Numbered from the stretch's first letter, positions 1-9,522 are shown. The stretch is 64,000 nt of DNA from Neomicrococcus aestuarii (GCF_014201135.1 NZ_JACHDR010000001.1:2728001-2792000); one strand, 5' to 3'. Numbers and translations: made by a program. The notes: generated by a model from the letters alone, not told the origin.

Positions 1-24
1 TACCCCCAGCATTGGAGAGAAATA

Positions 25-498
25 ATGAGCGGACACGGAGCCCCTGAGGCAAACCTGCAGAACCTGACGGCAGCCGGAGAAAAGGGCCTGACCGTGGCTA
101 TCATCGCCTCGAGCTGGCACACCCAAGTCATGAACGGTCTGATCGACGGCGCGCAGCGCGCAGCCGCCGACGCCGGCGTCACGGCAGAACTCATTCGAGT
201 CCCGGGATCTTTCGAACTCCCGGTCGCCGCTGCCCGTTTGGCGCCACGCTTTGACGCGGTAGTTGCGCTGGGCGTGGTGATTCGAGGCGGCACCCCGCAC
301 TTCGACTTCGTGTGTGCAGGCGCCACCAACGGGCTCATGGACGTGGCCGTGACCACCGGAAAGCCCGTAGGTTTCGGTCTTTTGACGTGCGATACCGAAG
401 AACAAGCGATCGACCGCGCAGGGCTCCCCGGATCCGCTGAAGACAAGGGCTACGAAGCCATGGCAGCCGCGCTAGAGACCGCCGTCGTCCTCGCTTAG
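25..498 (+). CDS. ribH: 6,7-dimethyl-8-ribityllumazine synthase
   Basis: Lumazine synthase condenses 5-amino-6-ribitylamino-uracil with dihydroxybutanone phosphate in the penultimate step of riboflavin synthesis, in the cytosol. The 157-residue product has the usual family length. Visible landmarks are the N-terminal strand with [12 protein letters not shown], the substrate-binding VPGSFELP near residue 59 and the GGTPHFDF loop with catalytic His92. The ATG at 25 follows GGAGAG at 14-19 with good spacing. It is probably the last gene of a rib operon starting left of the window; a hairpin follows at 525-560 before hisE. The short N-terminal extension of about 20 residues is unremarkable. Confidence 0.97.
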   Translation: MSGHGAPEANLQNLTAAGEKGLTVAIIASSWHTQVMNGLIDGAQRAAADAGVTAELIRVPGSFELPVAAARLAPRFDAVVALGVVIRGGTPHFDFVCAGATNGLMDVAVTTGKPVGFGLLTCDTEEQAIDRAGLPGSAEDKGYEAMAAALETAVVLA

Positions 499-524
499 TG
501 CTACCTTCGAGACTGAGCGAACCG

Positions 525-560
525 TCACACTCCGCCCCGCAGTGCGTGGGTGGAGTGTGA
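525..560 (+). terminator. hairpin between ribH and hisE
   Basis: TCACACTCC (525-533) and GGAGTGTGA (552-560) form a perfect 9-bp stem. It sits 26 bases after the ribH stop with only a weak T content behind it. It makes a GTG start for hisE at 542 unlikely, because that codon lies inside the stem. Confidence 0.5.
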
Positions 561-580
561 TTGCGACTAATCTTGTTGAA

Positions 581-844
581 GTGAAAACCTTTGACTCCCT
601 GTTTGAAGAGCTGACTGCTAAAGCTGCCGCGCGCCCTGAAGGCTCCGGCACCGTCAAACAACTGGACGCGGGAGTTCATGCGATCGGCAAGAAGGTTGTA
701 GAAGAAGCCGCTGAAGTGTGGATGGCCGCAGAATTCCAGAGCAATGACGAAGCTGCAGAGGAAATCTCGCAGCTGTTGTACCACGTGCAGGTCATGATGA
801 TCGCTAAGGGCTTGACCCTCAACGACGTCTACAAGCATCTCTAA
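581..844 (+). CDS. hisE: phosphoribosyl-ATP diphosphatase
   Basis: HisE removes pyrophosphate from phosphoribosyl-ATP, the second step of histidine synthesis. The product (87 residues from GTG 581) is the short single-domain MazG-like form: [15 protein letters not shown], then [15 protein letters not shown] carrying the metal-binding acidic residues, and a C-terminal [10 protein letters not shown]. The frame is open back to a GTG at 542, but that codon lies in a hairpin and adds 13 residues not seen in relatives, so 581 is preferred although its ribosome-binding site is poor. It lies 57 bases before hisG, which catalyses the preceding reaction. HisI is encoded separately at 3400, as is usual in actinomycetes. 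Confidence 0.93.
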   Translation: MKTFDSLFEELTAKAAARPEGSGTVKQLDAGVHAIGKKVVEEAAEVWMAAEFQSNDEAAEEISQLLYHVQVMMIAKGLTLNDVYKHL

Positions 845-901
845 ACTGCGCTCCCGACTTCCCGTCCAAAAATTTTTCTAAGCCGTTTCAAGGATTCAAC
901 A

Positions 902-1750
902 ATGTTGAGAATCGCTGTTCCAAACAAGGGTGCGCTCTCCGAAGCCGCCCAAAAAATGCTGACCGAGTCCGGATACCGCCAGCGCCGCGACAACCGCGAG
1001 CTGGTCATGGAAGACCACGAGAACGGTGTGGAATTCTTCTACCTTCGCCCTCGAGACATCGCTGTCTACGTTGGCAAGGGCATCTTGGACATTGGTATTA
1101 CCGGCCGTGACTTGCTCATGGACTCCGGCGCCAACGTGGATGCTGAAGAAATCATGCAGTTGGGCTTGGGCGTTTCCTCGTTCCGATTCGCCGCTCCGGT
1201 GGGATCGTTCACGAACGCTCAAGAGCTCAACGGCAAGCGTATTGCCACAAGCTATGACAACCTCTTGCGCGAATACCTGACTCAAGAAGGAATCACCGCG
1301 AGCGTGGTCCGTCTTGATGGCGCCGTGGAGTCCTCGGTGCGTTTGGGTGTTGCGGACGCTATCGCGGACGTCGTGGAGACCGGCAACACCTTGCGTGCTG
1401 CAGGCATGGAAGTTTTCGGCGACCCGATCCTTCGCTCCGAGGCCGTGCTGATTGGCCGCCGCGGACATCAGCCAGCCGGACTTGAAGTTCTCAAGCGCCG
1501 CTTGCAGGGCGTCTTGGTTGCCCGCCGCTACGTGATGCTGGACTACGACGTTCCAACCGAGCTCGTTGAGCAGGCCACCGCGTTGACGCCGGGACTGGAA
1601 TCGCCCACCATTTCGCCACTTCACGATTCGAAGTGGATGGCAGTGCGCGCCATGGTTCGCCAGCAGGAAACCAACCGCATCATGGATGATTTGTATGACA
1701 TCGGTGCGCGCGCGATCCTGGTGAGCCAGATCCACGCTTGCCGTATCTAA
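902..1750 (+). CDS. hisG: ATP phosphoribosyltransferase (long form)
   Basis: Catalyses the committed, histidine-inhibited first step of histidine biosynthesis (ATP + PRPP). The 282-residue length and a C-terminal regulatory domain (from about residue 205, with [11 protein letters not shown] and [14 protein letters not shown]) identify the HisG-long type that works without HisZ. The catalytic part shows [16 protein letters not shown] at the N terminus and the PRPP-loop segment [15 protein letters not shown] near residue 155. An AAGGA lies about 8 bases before the ATG. hisF follows after 22 bases, so the two are very likely cotranscribed. Confidence 0.97.
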   Translation: MLRIAVPNKGALSEAAQKMLTESGYRQRRDNRELVMEDHENGVEFFYLRPRDIAVYVGKGILDIGITGRDLLMDSGANVDAEEIMQLGLGVSSFRFAAPVGSFTNAQELNGKRIATSYDNLLREYLTQEGITASVVRLDGAVESSVRLGVADAIADVVETGNTLRAAGMEVFGDPILRSEAVLIGRRGHQPAGLEVLKRRLQGVLVARRYVMLDYDVPTELVEQATALTPGLESPTISPLHDSKWMAVRAMVRQQETNRIMDDLYDIGARAILVSQIHACRI

Positions 1751-1772
1751 GTACTCTTCGAAGGGCTTTCTC

Positions 1773-2543
1773 ATGAGCGTTGCTATTCGTGTCATCCCGT
1801 GCCTCGATGTTGACGAGGGACGCGTGGTGAAGGGCGTGAACTTCGAAGGCTTGCGAGACGCCGGCGATCCGCTGGAACTTGCGAAGCGTTACAACGAGGC
1901 CGGCGCGGATGAAATCACGTTCTTGGATGTCACCGCCTCTAGCGGCGATCGTGAGACCACCTTCGATGTAGTTCGGCGCACCGCTGAGCAAGTATTCATT
2001 CCGCTCACCGTGGGTGGCGGCGTGCGTTCGGTGGAGGACGTGGATCGGCTGCTGCGCGAAGGCGCTGATAAGGCTTCCATCAACACGGCTGCCGTGAAGC
2101 GTCCCGAGGTCATCAACGAGATCACTCAACGCTTTGGCTCTCAGGTGCTGGTGCTATCGCTCGATGCGCGCCGTACGGACAACCCCGATGTTCCTTCTGG
2201 CTTTGAGGTCACCACGCACGGTGGCCGAACGGGCACTGGGATGTGCGCGGTGCAGTGGGCGAAGGACGCGGCCGAGCGTGGCGTGGGTGAGATCCTGTTG
2301 AACTCGATCGACGCCGACGGCACCAAGGACGGGTTTGACCTAGAGATGATCCGCGCCGTGCGCGCTGCCGTGAAGGTGCCCTTGATTGCTTCGGGCGGGG
2401 CCGGAGCTCCGGAACACTTCCCGCCTGCGATCGAAGCAGGAGCGGATGCGGTGCTTGCAGCGTCCATTTTCCACTTCGGTCCCGTGGACATGATCGCTAA
2501 GGTCAAGGACGCTATCCGGGCGCACGGTTACCCCGTTCGCTAG
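1773..2543 (+). CDS. hisF: imidazole glycerol phosphate synthase, cyclase subunit
   Basis: HisF is the TIM-barrel synthase half of the HisFH complex; it uses ammonia made by HisH to close the imidazole ring and release AICAR. The catalytic pair is visible as Asp12 in [14 protein letters not shown] and Asp131 in VLSLDARR, and the phosphate-binding loops TVGGGVRS and [11 protein letters not shown] are intact. The length of 256 residues is standard. It is the last gene of the hisE-hisG-hisF run. The next gene is convergent, and a relative of the dispersed ACGACGACGC word (2553-2566) lies in the short gap between them. Confidence 0.98.
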   Translation: MSVAIRVIPCLDVDEGRVVKGVNFEGLRDAGDPLELAKRYNEAGADEITFLDVTASSGDRETTFDVVRRTAEQVFIPLTVGGGVRSVEDVDRLLREGADKASINTAAVKRPEVINEITQRFGSQVLVLSLDARRTDNPDVPSGFEVTTHGGRTGTGMCAVQWAKDAAERGVGEILLNSIDADGTKDGFDLEMIRAVRAAVKVPLIASGGAGAPEHFPPAIEAGADAVLAASIFHFGPVDMIAKVKDAIRAHGYPVR

Positions 2544-2597
2544 TTCTGGAATGACGACGACGCCGCGTGCGGTGAGCGCGCGGGTGCGGGTGATCCG

Positions 2598-3242
2598 TTA
2601 GCCCAGTGGGGATTCAAGATGGGTGAGTTTCTTGATGGCCTCGGGGTTGCCTTCAAAGGTCACGAGCGCATGTTCCTGCCGCCCGTGCGAGTGCATGATG
2701 AGTTCGCCCACGTGTCCTGTGATGGCTACGGATTCTTTGCCCTTTTTCGCCACGAATCGCACGCCGTCGCGGCGGACTAGGATCACGCCGACCGGGCTCT
2801 TTGCGTACAACAGCTTGGAGCGTTGCTTGAGGTCTTCCCAGAGCGCTTCAACGTAATCCTCGTCCAGGTGTCGAGGAGCCCAGCGGCTGCGCGCGCGGCG
2901 CACGTCTTCCGTGTGCACGAAGTATTCCAGGAGGTTCGCGGCGCGTTCTACGCGGCGAATGCGAAAAGGCGAGAAGCGTGTGGGGCCAGCGCGGAACTGA
3001 TTGACGAGATCAAGGTAAGACGGAAGGTCTCTTGCGCGCGCGGCGAGTTCTTCAAGCTTGGACTCCAGCGGTGCCCGCAGGAACGGGACTACAAGTCCGG
3101 CAGAAAGCGCGGAATTTTCGCGGAGTAATAGGTGCGCAGCGAGGTGGCGTGACGTCCACCCTTCGCACAGTGTGTCCGCGTCTGGTCCAACTGAAACCAG
3201 AACATCGGCCAGAGCCTCTCGAGAAGTGTCAACGTATCGCAT
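2598..3242 (-). CDS. TIGR03085-family (mycothiol-dependent enzyme fold) protein
   Basis: A 214-residue protein of the DinB/maleylpyruvate-isomerase N-terminal superfamily, matching by eye the actinobacterial TIGR03085 group. The N-terminal four-helix-bundle segment shows CEGWTSRHLAAHLLLRE (about residues 26-42) and the later EYFVHTEDVRRA (about 109-120), the two places where the family places metal-binding histidines. The C-terminal part has GHVGELIMHSHGR. Function is not established; related enzymes use mycothiol as thiol cofactor, which fits an actinomycete. It is transcribed against hisF and divergently from hisI. Confidence 0.8.
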   Translation of the reverse strand: MRYVDTSREALADVLVSVGPDADTLCEGWTSRHLAAHLLLRENSALSAGLVVPFLRAPLESKLEELAARARDLPSYLDLVNQFRAGPTRFSPFRIRRVERAANLLEYFVHTEDVRRARSRWAPRHLDEDYVEALWEDLKQRSKLLYAKSPVGVILVRRDGVRFVAKKGKESVAITGHVGELIMHSHGRQEHALVTFEGNPEAIKKLTHLESPLG

Positions 3243-3399
3243 CTCGTGAAACGTAACACGGATACCTATGCTCTGCTGGTGATTTCACTATTTGTCGGCA
3301 AGAACTCCTATTACTACTTGGCAAGCACGGAGGGGCTCTCAACCGCTACTAGAATGGACAAGATGCCCGCCGCCACCTCGCGCACTGGAAGAAGTACTC
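3243..3399. promoter_or_regulatory. divergent promoter region for the TIGR03085 gene and the hisI-trp operon
   Basis: This 157-base gap is the only substantial non-coding stretch upstream of hisI and the trp genes, so it should hold the promoter of that operon. TAGAAT at 3350-3355 is a plausible minus-10 element, but I find no minus-35 at 16-18 bases from it. No Trp-codon-rich leader peptide or antiterminator hairpin is visible. Confidence 0.4.
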
Positions 3400-3792
3400 G
3401 TGTCTGAATCTGTTCAAGATGTCCTTGACCCATCTCTTGCTGAGAAGTTGGTTTTCAACGACGCCGGATTGATCCCGGCGATCGTGCAGCAATACGATTC
3501 CAAAGAAGTGCTCATGATGGGCTGGATGGACGATATTGCTCTCGCGAGAACCCTCACCACCGGTCGAGTGTGGTTCTATTCGCGTTCTCGCCGCGAGTAC
3601 TGGCGCAAGGGTGACACCTCAGGTCACGTGCAATACGTCAAGTCTGCCGCGATGGACTGTGACGCTGATGTCCTACTCATCACCGTTGACCAGATTGGCG
3701 TGGCCTGCCACACCGGAACCCGTACGTGCTTTACGGGCCGCGAACTCGAGGTAGTTGTTGGAAACGCCGATCAGGCTGAGGAGACAAAGTAA
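3400..3792 (+). CDS. hisI: phosphoribosyl-AMP cyclohydrolase
   Basis: Opens the adenine ring of phosphoribosyl-AMP, the third step of histidine synthesis; a zinc/magnesium enzyme. Family motifs are all present: VLMMGWMDDIAL, YSRSRREYWRKGDTSGH (about residues 60-76), DCDADVLL with the metal-binding Asp residues at 86-90, and zinc cysteines Cys103 and Cys110 in CHTGTRTC. GTG 3400 is chosen because GGAAGAAG at 3387-3394 precedes it and the product then has the family length of 130 residues; an in-frame TTG at 3292 would add 36 unlikely residues. The TAA stop overlaps the trpE ATG by one base, so translation is coupled to tryptophan synthesis. Confidence 0.95.
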   Translation: MSESVQDVLDPSLAEKLVFNDAGLIPAIVQQYDSKEVLMMGWMDDIALARTLTTGRVWFYSRSRREYWRKGDTSGHVQYVKSAAMDCDADVLLITVDQIGVACHTGTRTCFTGRELEVVVGNADQAEETK

Positions 3793-5423
3793 TGCAGCGC
3801 CTTGGCGAAATTTTCCCCACGCGTGAAGGCTTCCGCGAGCTCGCGAAGGACCGTCGCGTAGTACCCATCAGCATGCGCATTTTGGGGGACACTTACACTC
3901 CCATTTCGCTGTACTCAAAGCTGGCGCAAAGCCGTCCCGGCACGTTCTTGATGGAGTCTGCCGCAGCTGGCGGCGTGTGGAGCCGCTACTCTTTCATCGG
4001 CGTAAATTCGCCAGCCACGCTGACCAGCAAAGATGGCGCCGCCTACTGGATGGGCGAGGTGCCTGTGGGCGTGCCGACCGAAGGTATAAGCGTCGAGGTT
4101 CTGCGTGACACCGTCGCTGCACTGAAGTCCAAGCCGTTGCCCGGCCTCCCTACCTTGACCTCCGGAATGGTGGGATTCGTGGGCTGGGAAGCCGTTCGCC
4201 ATTGGGAGAAACTTCCCAACCCACCGCACGATGATCTTCACTTGCCGGAAATTGCGATGATCCTCGTAGGGGACATGGCTGTTCACGACAACACGGACGG
4301 CACCGTCACCCTCATTGCGAACGCCATCAACTTTGATGGCACGGACGAGCACATGGACACCGCCTATGACGCCGCGCTGGACCGTCTCGCCGAGATGCTC
4401 GACCGACTCAACGCTCCAGGCCACGAGGCTGCCGTGGTGCTCACCGGTCACGACATTGAGCGCGAAGAACTCTTGAAGACCATCACGCATTCGTGGGATG
4501 AGAAGTCCTACCAAGACGCTATTCGCGTGGGCAAGCAAGCCATCGTGGACGGTGAAGTTTTCCAGGTGGTGATCTCGCGCCGCTTTGAGCTGGAGACGGA
4601 CGCCGCGCCGCTGGACATTTACCGTGTTCTGCGCGCCACCAACCCCAGCCCGTACATGTACATCTACACGTTCGAAAACCCGGGCGGTGGAGCGTATTCG
4701 ATTGTGGGCTCGTCACCGGAAGCGCTCGTGACCCTCAACGATCGTCACGTCATCACGCACCCCATCGCCGGTTCCCGTCCGCGAGGAGCCACGTATGAAG
4801 AGGACCAGCTCCATGAGAAGGACCTCATCAACGATGAGAAGGAACGAGCCGAGCACTTGATGCTCGTGGATCTGTCCCGCAACGACCTCTCCAAGGTCTG
4901 CGAACCGGGCTCCGTGGAAGTCACTCAGTTCATGGAGGTTGAGCGTTTCAGCCACATCATGCACTTGGTCTCCAACGTGGTGGGGACCCTTCGCCCGGAT
5001 GCCACGGCGTATGACACGCTCGCGGCGACGTTCCCGGCGGGTACGCTGTCCGGCGCTCCTAAGCCGCGCGCTTTGCGCTTGCTCGATGAGCTCGAGCCGC
5101 AGCGCCGCAGTGTTTACGGTGGCGTGGTGGGCTACTTCGATTTCGACGGCGACATGGACATGGCCATCACTATCCGTTCGGCCTTGGTCAAGGACGGACG
5201 CGCTTATGTTCAGGCCGGTGGTGGAATTGTTGCCGACTCAGTCATCGAAGCTGAAAGCCTCGAGAGCGTGAACAAGTCCGCGGCCCCCATACGCGCCGTC
5301 TATGCGGCAGGCTCCGTAAAGCACGCTACCTCGTACATCATTCGTGAGTATCGAGCAGCCGAAACTTCCCTGACGGTTGAGTCCTTATCGCTTGAGTCCC
5401 AGACAGCTGAAGGTGCCAAGTGA
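3792..5423 (+). CDS. trpE: anthranilate synthase component I
   Basis: Converts chorismate to anthranilate using ammonia from TrpG (not in this window). The 543-residue protein has the N-terminal regulatory half with the tryptophan-binding segment FLMESAAAGGVWSRYSFIG (LLES-motif variant), and the C-terminal chorismate-binding half with VDLSRNDLSKV, GTLSGAPKPRALRLLDELEP and AYVQAGGGIVADSV. Feedback inhibition by tryptophan is expected from the first motif. It overlaps hisI by one base and the next gene by four bases (GTGA), indicating a translationally coupled operon. Confidence 0.97.
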   Translation: MQRLGEIFPTREGFRELAKDRRVVPISMRILGDTYTPISLYSKLAQSRPGTFLMESAAAGGVWSRYSFIGVNSPATLTSKDGAAYWMGEVPVGVPTEGISVEVLRDTVAALKSKPLPGLPTLTSGMVGFVGWEAVRHWEKLPNPPHDDLHLPEIAMILVGDMAVHDNTDGTVTLIANAINFDGTDEHMDTAYDAALDRLAEMLDRLNAPGHEAAVVLTGHDIEREELLKTITHSWDEKSYQDAIRVGKQAIVDGEVFQVVISRRFELETDAAPLDIYRVLRATNPSPYMYIYTFENPGGGAYSIVGSSPEALVTLNDRHVITHPIAGSRPRGATYEEDQLHEKDLINDEKERAEHLMLVDLSRNDLSKVCEPGSVEVTQFMEVERFSHIMHLVSNVVGTLRPDATAYDTLAATFPAGTLSGAPKPRALRLLDELEPQRRSVYGGVVGYFDFDGDMDMAITIRSALVKDGRAYVQAGGGIVADSVIEAESLESVNKSAAPIRAVYAAGSVKHATSYIIREYRAAETSLTVESLSLESQTAEGAK

Positions 5424-6028
5424 CTTCTCGTCAGGTAACCCTCGGCTCCATTTTGGGGGCGCTCTTGGTGCTGGCTGCGGCCACCCAAACCTGGATTCAC
5501 GTGGTCCCCACCTCCACCAGCGTGCGTCTTCCGGAGATTGATATTTCGGGGAACGACGCCGCCACTTCCGTTGCGGCGTTGAGCGTTGCGGCGCTGGCTG
5601 CCGCGGCTGCCGCTACGATCGCCCGCGTCGTGGGTCGCCGAATTATCGGCGTGATCTTGGCGCTTTCTGGGATCGGCATCATCGCCGCGACCTTCTCTGT
5701 CCTGTCCAACATCCAGGCTGCCGCAGCTACGACGGTCGGTGAGACGCTGGGTCAATCAGTGACCGAAGGCTCCTATACGCACACGTTTTGGCCTTATCTG
5801 GCCATCCTTGGAGCGGTGCTCGCATTTGCCGCTGGCATTGTCATGACGGTACGAGCGGGACGCTGGGCAGTCGACCGCCGTCACGCCCAGGGCGCCGAGC
5901 AGGCGCCTTCGCAAGCAGAGCTCTCACAGAAGGGTGCGGCTGCGTCGTCGTCCTCAAAAAATGAAAAGTGGGACGACATCGATAGCTGGGACAGCCTTTC
6001 CCGCGGCGACGACCCGACCGCAACATAG
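5420..6028 (+). CDS. Trp-biosynthesis-associated membrane protein (TIGR02234-like)
   Basis: A 202-residue integral membrane protein of the family found between trpE and trpC in many actinomycetes (Trp_oprn_chp); biochemical role unknown. Hydrophobic segments are seen at about residues 9-26, 46-66, 72-94 and 118-140, with a conserved-looking periplasmic WIHVVP near residue 25. A cytosolic Ser/Lys-rich tail from about residue 150 ends in a DDIDSWDSLSRGDD segment. The tail contains a near-copy of the dispersed DNA word (5938-5951), read here as AASSSS. The GTG start lies inside the trpE stop, so expression is coupled to tryptophan synthesis. Confidence 0.85.
   Translation: MTSRQVTLGSILGALLVLAAATQTWIHVVPTSTSVRLPEIDISGNDAATSVAALSVAALAAAAAATIARVVGRRIIGVILALSGIGIIAATFSVLSNIQAAAATTVGETLGQSVTEGSYTHTFWPYLAILGAVLAFAAGIVMTVRAGRWAVDRRHAQGAEQAPSQAELSQKGAAASSSSKNEKWDDIDSWDSLSRGDDPTAT
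5938..5951 (-). repeat. dispersed 14-nt word, 13/14 copy
   Basis: Reverse complement reads GACGACGACGCAGC with GG before it; one mismatch from ACGACGACGCAGCT at the last base. It lies in the low-complexity cytosolic tail of the Trp-associated membrane protein. Confidence 0.6.
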
Positions 6029-6159
6029 CCAGCCACTGCCAAAATAATGGCAGAATGTTTGTAAGTGTCGTGATGGGCCACAGTCCACGCACGGCCCAAG
6101 CACTTCACATCACTTAGTCACATCATCAGTACAAACCATCAGTTCAAGGAGCACCACGA

Positions 6160-6426
6160 ATGAACACCCGTGCACAACAGGTTCTCGAACAGGAGATCGA
6201 TCCGATGCATGCTGAGGCTGTAGGACACGGCAACTCGGTGGCCGCTTGGACCTGCATCGGCATCATGCTGATCGGCGTTCTGGTTGGTGCAATCGCCTTC
6301 GCACTGCACGCCCCTATTGGCGTACTCATCGGCGGCATCATTGTGGTGCTCGGCCTCGTTGCCGGATGGCTCATGGTCAAGGCCGGATACGGCGTAGGTG
6401 GCAGCAAGTCCAAGAACGCCCACTAA
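6160..6426 (+). CDS. HGxxPAAW-family small membrane protein
   Basis: An 88-residue protein with the signature HGNSVAAW at about residues 23-30 (the HGxxPAAW family, with Val in place of Pro) followed by two hydrophobic segments (about 31-50 and 53-73) and a short basic tail. The family occurs in actinobacterial trp operons; no function is known. It is separated from the preceding membrane protein by 131 bases, which may hold a promoter, and is followed after two bases by trpC, whose weak ribosome-binding site suggests coupling to this gene. Confidence 0.85.
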   Translation: MNTRAQQVLEQEIDPMHAEAVGHGNSVAAWTCIGIMLIGVLVGAIAFALHAPIGVLIGGIIVVLGLVAGWLMVKAGYGVGGSKSKNAH

Positions 6427-6428
6427 GC

Positions 6429-7253
6429 GTGACGGTTCTACAAAGCATCATTGACGGCGTTCGTGAAGATCTTGAAGGACGTCGCCTCACTGTCGACGAA
6501 CGCGAGATCATCGAACTAGCGAGTGCTGCTACTCCCGCCTTGGACGCTTTCGCAGCTCTCGGCGGCCGCGAAGCCGGCGAAGATCGGGACCAGTCGGTTC
6601 GCATTATTTCCGAGGTCAAGCGCAAGTCTCCTTCCAAGGGTGCCCTCGCGGACATTCCAGAACCGGCAGCTCTTGCGTCCATGTACGAAGCTGGCGGAGC
6701 TTCCGTTATCTCCGTACTGACGGAAGAACGCCGTTTCGGTGGAAGCCTCACGGATCTAGACGCGGTGCGGGCTGCGGTAAGCATCCCTGTCCTCCGCAAG
6801 GACTTCATGGTGGAGCCGTATCAATTCTTCGAGGCTCGTGCTCACGGCGCGGACCTTGTGTTGTTGATTGTGGCCGCGCTGGATGATGCGAAGCTCGCAG
6901 AGTTCTTGGCGCTCACGCACCAGCTGGGCATGAACGCTCTCGTGGAAACCCACACTCCTGAAGAGATTCAGCGAGCCGTAGCCGTCGGCGCGAAGATCAT
7001 CGGCGTGAACACGCGAAACCTCAAGACGTTAGACGTGGATATCACCACGTTCGGGGCGTTGAAGGATCTAATTCCTTCTGACCGTGTCATTGTGGCGGAG
7101 TCTGGAGTTCAAGAACTCGCGGATGTTCAACTGTATGGATCACAGGGTGCAGATGCCATTTTGGTGGGGGAGGCGCTCGTCAAGAGTGGCGATCCCGAGG
7201 CAACCGTGCGGGCATACCGTGAGGCAGCCACCGCTGCAAGAGCGGGTAAGTAA
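6429..7253 (+). CDS. trpC: indole-3-glycerol phosphate synthase
   Basis: Closes the indole ring in the fourth step of tryptophan synthesis. The 274-residue TIM-barrel enzyme shows ISEVKRKSPSKG (catalytic Lys and substrate-binding loop, about residues 61-72), ISVLTEERRFGGS, VLRKDFM with the second catalytic Lys, LVETHTPEE, GVNTRNLKT and VAESGV. It is monofunctional, without a fused TrpF. GTG 6429 is taken as start because it lies two bases after the preceding stop and gives the normal N terminus; an in-frame start at 6246 would overlap the HGxxPAAW gene entirely. Confidence 0.95.
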   Translation: MTVLQSIIDGVREDLEGRRLTVDEREIIELASAATPALDAFAALGGREAGEDRDQSVRIISEVKRKSPSKGALADIPEPAALASMYEAGGASVISVLTEERRFGGSLTDLDAVRAAVSIPVLRKDFMVEPYQFFEARAHGADLVLLIVAALDDAKLAEFLALTHQLGMNALVETHTPEEIQRAVAVGAKIIGVNTRNLKTLDVDITTFGALKDLIPSDRVIVAESGVQELADVQLYGSQGADAILVGEALVKSGDPEATVRAYREAATAARAGK

Positions 7254-7378
7254 CTACCGCTTCTTGACGCTGAGTTACAGCTCGGCATAAGTGCACTGAA
7301 CGGCAACGTAAAGAGTCACGGCGCAATGATGCGTCACATCAAATTTTGAGTTTGAACAGAGATTGTCAGGATGACCTC

Positions 7379-8707
7379 ATGAGCGAAAACACCACGTCAC
7401 AACCAGCAGGCGGGGACTCCGCCGTCAAGGACTTCTTGGAAGGGCGCCGCAGCTTGCGGGACGCGCCAGGTCCGTACTTCGGCGCCTACGGTGGACGATG
7501 GATGCCAGAGTCCCTCATTGCTGCGCTCGATCAGCTCGAAGACACCTTTGAGAAGGCTAAAGCGGATCCGGAGTTCTTGGCGCAGGTCAGCGACCTGAAT
7601 CGGAACTACGCCAACCGTCCTTCGCTACTCACCGAAGCCAAGCGACTCTCCGAGCACGCTGGTGGTGTGCGCATCTTCTTGAAGCGCGAAGATCTCAACC
7701 ACACGGGATCTCACAAGATCAACAACGTGTTGGGTCAGGCTCTTCTGGCCAAGCGCATGGGCAAAACTCGCCTCATCGCCGAAACCGGTGCCGGTCAGCA
7801 CGGCGTCGCCTCCGCGACCGCCGCTGCCTTGATGGGCATGGAGTGCGTGGTCTACATGGGTGCCGAAGACACTCGCCGCCAAGCGCTCAACGTTGCTCGC
7901 ATGGAACTGCTCGGCGCCACTGTTATCCCCGTGACCGCCGGATCCCAGACCCTCAAGGACGCTATCAACGAAGCGTTGCGTGACTGGGTGACCAACGTAG
8001 ACACCACCCACTACCTCTTGGGTACTGCCGCTGGAGCACACCCGTTCCCTACGTTGGTTCGCTACTTCCACCAAGTCATTGGCGACGAAGCCCGCGAGCA
8101 GATCATCGCCCAGGCTGGCCGCTTGCCGGACGCCGTAGCCGCTTGTATTGGCGGAGGCTCCAACGCCATTGGTATCTTCCACGGGTTCCTTGATGACCCT
8201 TCCGTGGAACTTTACGGATTTGAAGCTGGTGGCGACGGCGTCGAGACCGGCCGCCACGCAGCCACCATCACGTTGGGACGCCCCGGCGTGCTTCACGGCG
8301 CACGCTCCTACCTCATGCAGGATGAAGACGGCCAGACCGTTGAGTCGCACTCCATCTCCGCAGGCTTGGACTACCCAGGTGTGGGCCCTGAGCACTCCTA
8401 CCTTTCAGACCTAGGCCGCGCTACGTACGAGCCCGTCACGGACACCGAAGCCATGGACGCTTTCCGGTTGCTTTGCCGGACCGAAGGCATCATTCCAGCC
8501 ATCGAGTCCTCTCACGCTCTCGCGGGCGCTCTGCGCTTGGCTCACCGCTGGGTGGCCGAGGGCAAGAAGCCCGAAGAGCAGATCATCGTGGTCAGCCTGT
8601 CAGGCCGCGGCGATAAAGACGTTGCCACCGCCGCTGAGTGGTTCGGACTCTTGGATGAGAAGAACCCGGCAGAAGCAGCAGCTCAAAGCGAAGGCGAGGC
8701 AAAGTAA
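7379..8707 (+). CDS. trpB: tryptophan synthase beta chain
   Basis: PLP-dependent condensation of indole with serine. The 442-residue protein has the N-terminal [15 protein letters not shown], the PLP-lysine motif HTGSHKINN (Lys113), [10 protein letters not shown], the phosphate-binding GGGSNAIG and the C-terminal SGRGDKD. ATG 7379 is preferred over an upstream in-frame TTG (7346) because CAGGA lies 7-8 bases before it. A 125-base gap separates it from trpC, the longest inside the trp part of the operon, so an internal promoter is possible. Its TAA overlaps the trpA ATG by one base. Confidence 0.97.
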   Translation: MSENTTSQPAGGDSAVKDFLEGRRSLRDAPGPYFGAYGGRWMPESLIAALDQLEDTFEKAKADPEFLAQVSDLNRNYANRPSLLTEAKRLSEHAGGVRIFLKREDLNHTGSHKINNVLGQALLAKRMGKTRLIAETGAGQHGVASATAAALMGMECVVYMGAEDTRRQALNVARMELLGATVIPVTAGSQTLKDAINEALRDWVTNVDTTHYLLGTAAGAHPFPTLVRYFHQVIGDEAREQIIAQAGRLPDAVAACIGGGSNAIGIFHGFLDDPSVELYGFEAGGDGVETGRHAATITLGRPGVLHGARSYLMQDEDGQTVESHSISAGLDYPGVGPEHSYLSDLGRATYEPVTDTEAMDAFRLLCRTEGIIPAIESSHALAGALRLAHRWVAEGKKPEEQIIVVSLSGRGDKDVATAAEWFGLLDEKNPAEAAAQSEGEAK

Positions 8708-9519
8708 TGACCGAGGTTTCTAATACACAGCTCCCCACCGTTCGGTCCGCCGCTGACGCCATCGAAAAGGCGCGCAGCGAAGGACGCCCCGCGCTGATTT
8801 GCTACTTGCCAGCAGGTTTCCCGGACGCTCAGACCACCATTGACGCCGCAGTGGCCATGGCCAAAAACGGCGCTGATGTCATCGAGATCGGCATCCCGTA
8901 TTCGGATCCAGTCATGGATGGCGAAGTGATTCAGGCGGCCACGGTTCAGTCTTTGGCCAATGGCTTCCGCACCGCGCAGATCTTTGACATTGTTCGTGCG
9001 GTTACCGAGCAGTCCGACGCCGCGGTCTTGGTGATGACCTACTGGAACCCAGTAGTGCGCATGGGCGTTGACGAATTCGCGCGTCGCCTCGCTGAAGCTG
9101 GGGGAGCAGGACTCATTACCCCGGACCTGATTCCGGACGAAGCTGCCGAATGGTTTGAAGTTTCAGACAAGTACGGACTGGACCGCGTCTTCTTGGTGGC
9201 ACCTAGCTCCACCCCCGAACGTATGGCCATGACCGTCAAAGCTAGCCGTGGATTCGTCTACTGCGTCTCCGTCATGGGAGTTACCGGAGCTCGTGACAAC
9301 GTCTCAGCCGCAACACGCGCCGTCGTGGATCGCGCTCACGAAGCCGGCGCCGAGCGCGCTTGCGTGGGACTTGGAGTCTCCCGCCGCGAACACGTCGAGG
9401 AAATCGGCGCATACGCAGACGGCGTGATCGTCGGTACCGCCCTCGTAGCAGCACTTCGCGACCGCGGTGTTGAAGGCGTAGCTCAATTGACCGCAGAACT
9501 GTCAGGACGGACTCAGTAA
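8707..9519 (+). CDS. trpA: tryptophan synthase alpha chain
   Basis: Splits indole-3-glycerol phosphate and channels indole to TrpB. The 270-residue barrel carries the catalytic Glu60 and Asp71 in ADVIEIGIPYSDPVMDG, followed by TYWNPV, LIPDEAAEW and the C-terminal GVGVS-like segment GLGVSRREHVEE and GVIVGTALV. The sequence around the catalytic Asp is VMDG rather than the more common LADG. One-base overlap with trpB couples the two subunits; lgt begins three bases after the stop. Confidence 0.97.
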   Translation: MTEVSNTQLPTVRSAADAIEKARSEGRPALICYLPAGFPDAQTTIDAAVAMAKNGADVIEIGIPYSDPVMDGEVIQAATVQSLANGFRTAQIFDIVRAVTEQSDAAVLVMTYWNPVVRMGVDEFARRLAEAGGAGLITPDLIPDEAAEWFEVSDKYGLDRVFLVAPSSTPERMAMTVKASRGFVYCVSVMGVTGARDNVSAATRAVVDRAHEAGAERACVGLGVSRREHVEEIGAYADGVIVGTALVAALRDRGVEGVAQLTAELSGRTQ

Positions 9520-9522
9520 CTC

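Noticed and set aside
542-580. Longer hisE starting at GTG 542
   Set aside because: The codon lies inside the 525-560 hairpin and adds residues absent from relatives.
3243-3399. Trp or His attenuator/leader peptide upstream of hisI-trpE
   Set aside because: No short frame with clustered Trp or His codons and no alternative hairpins were found.
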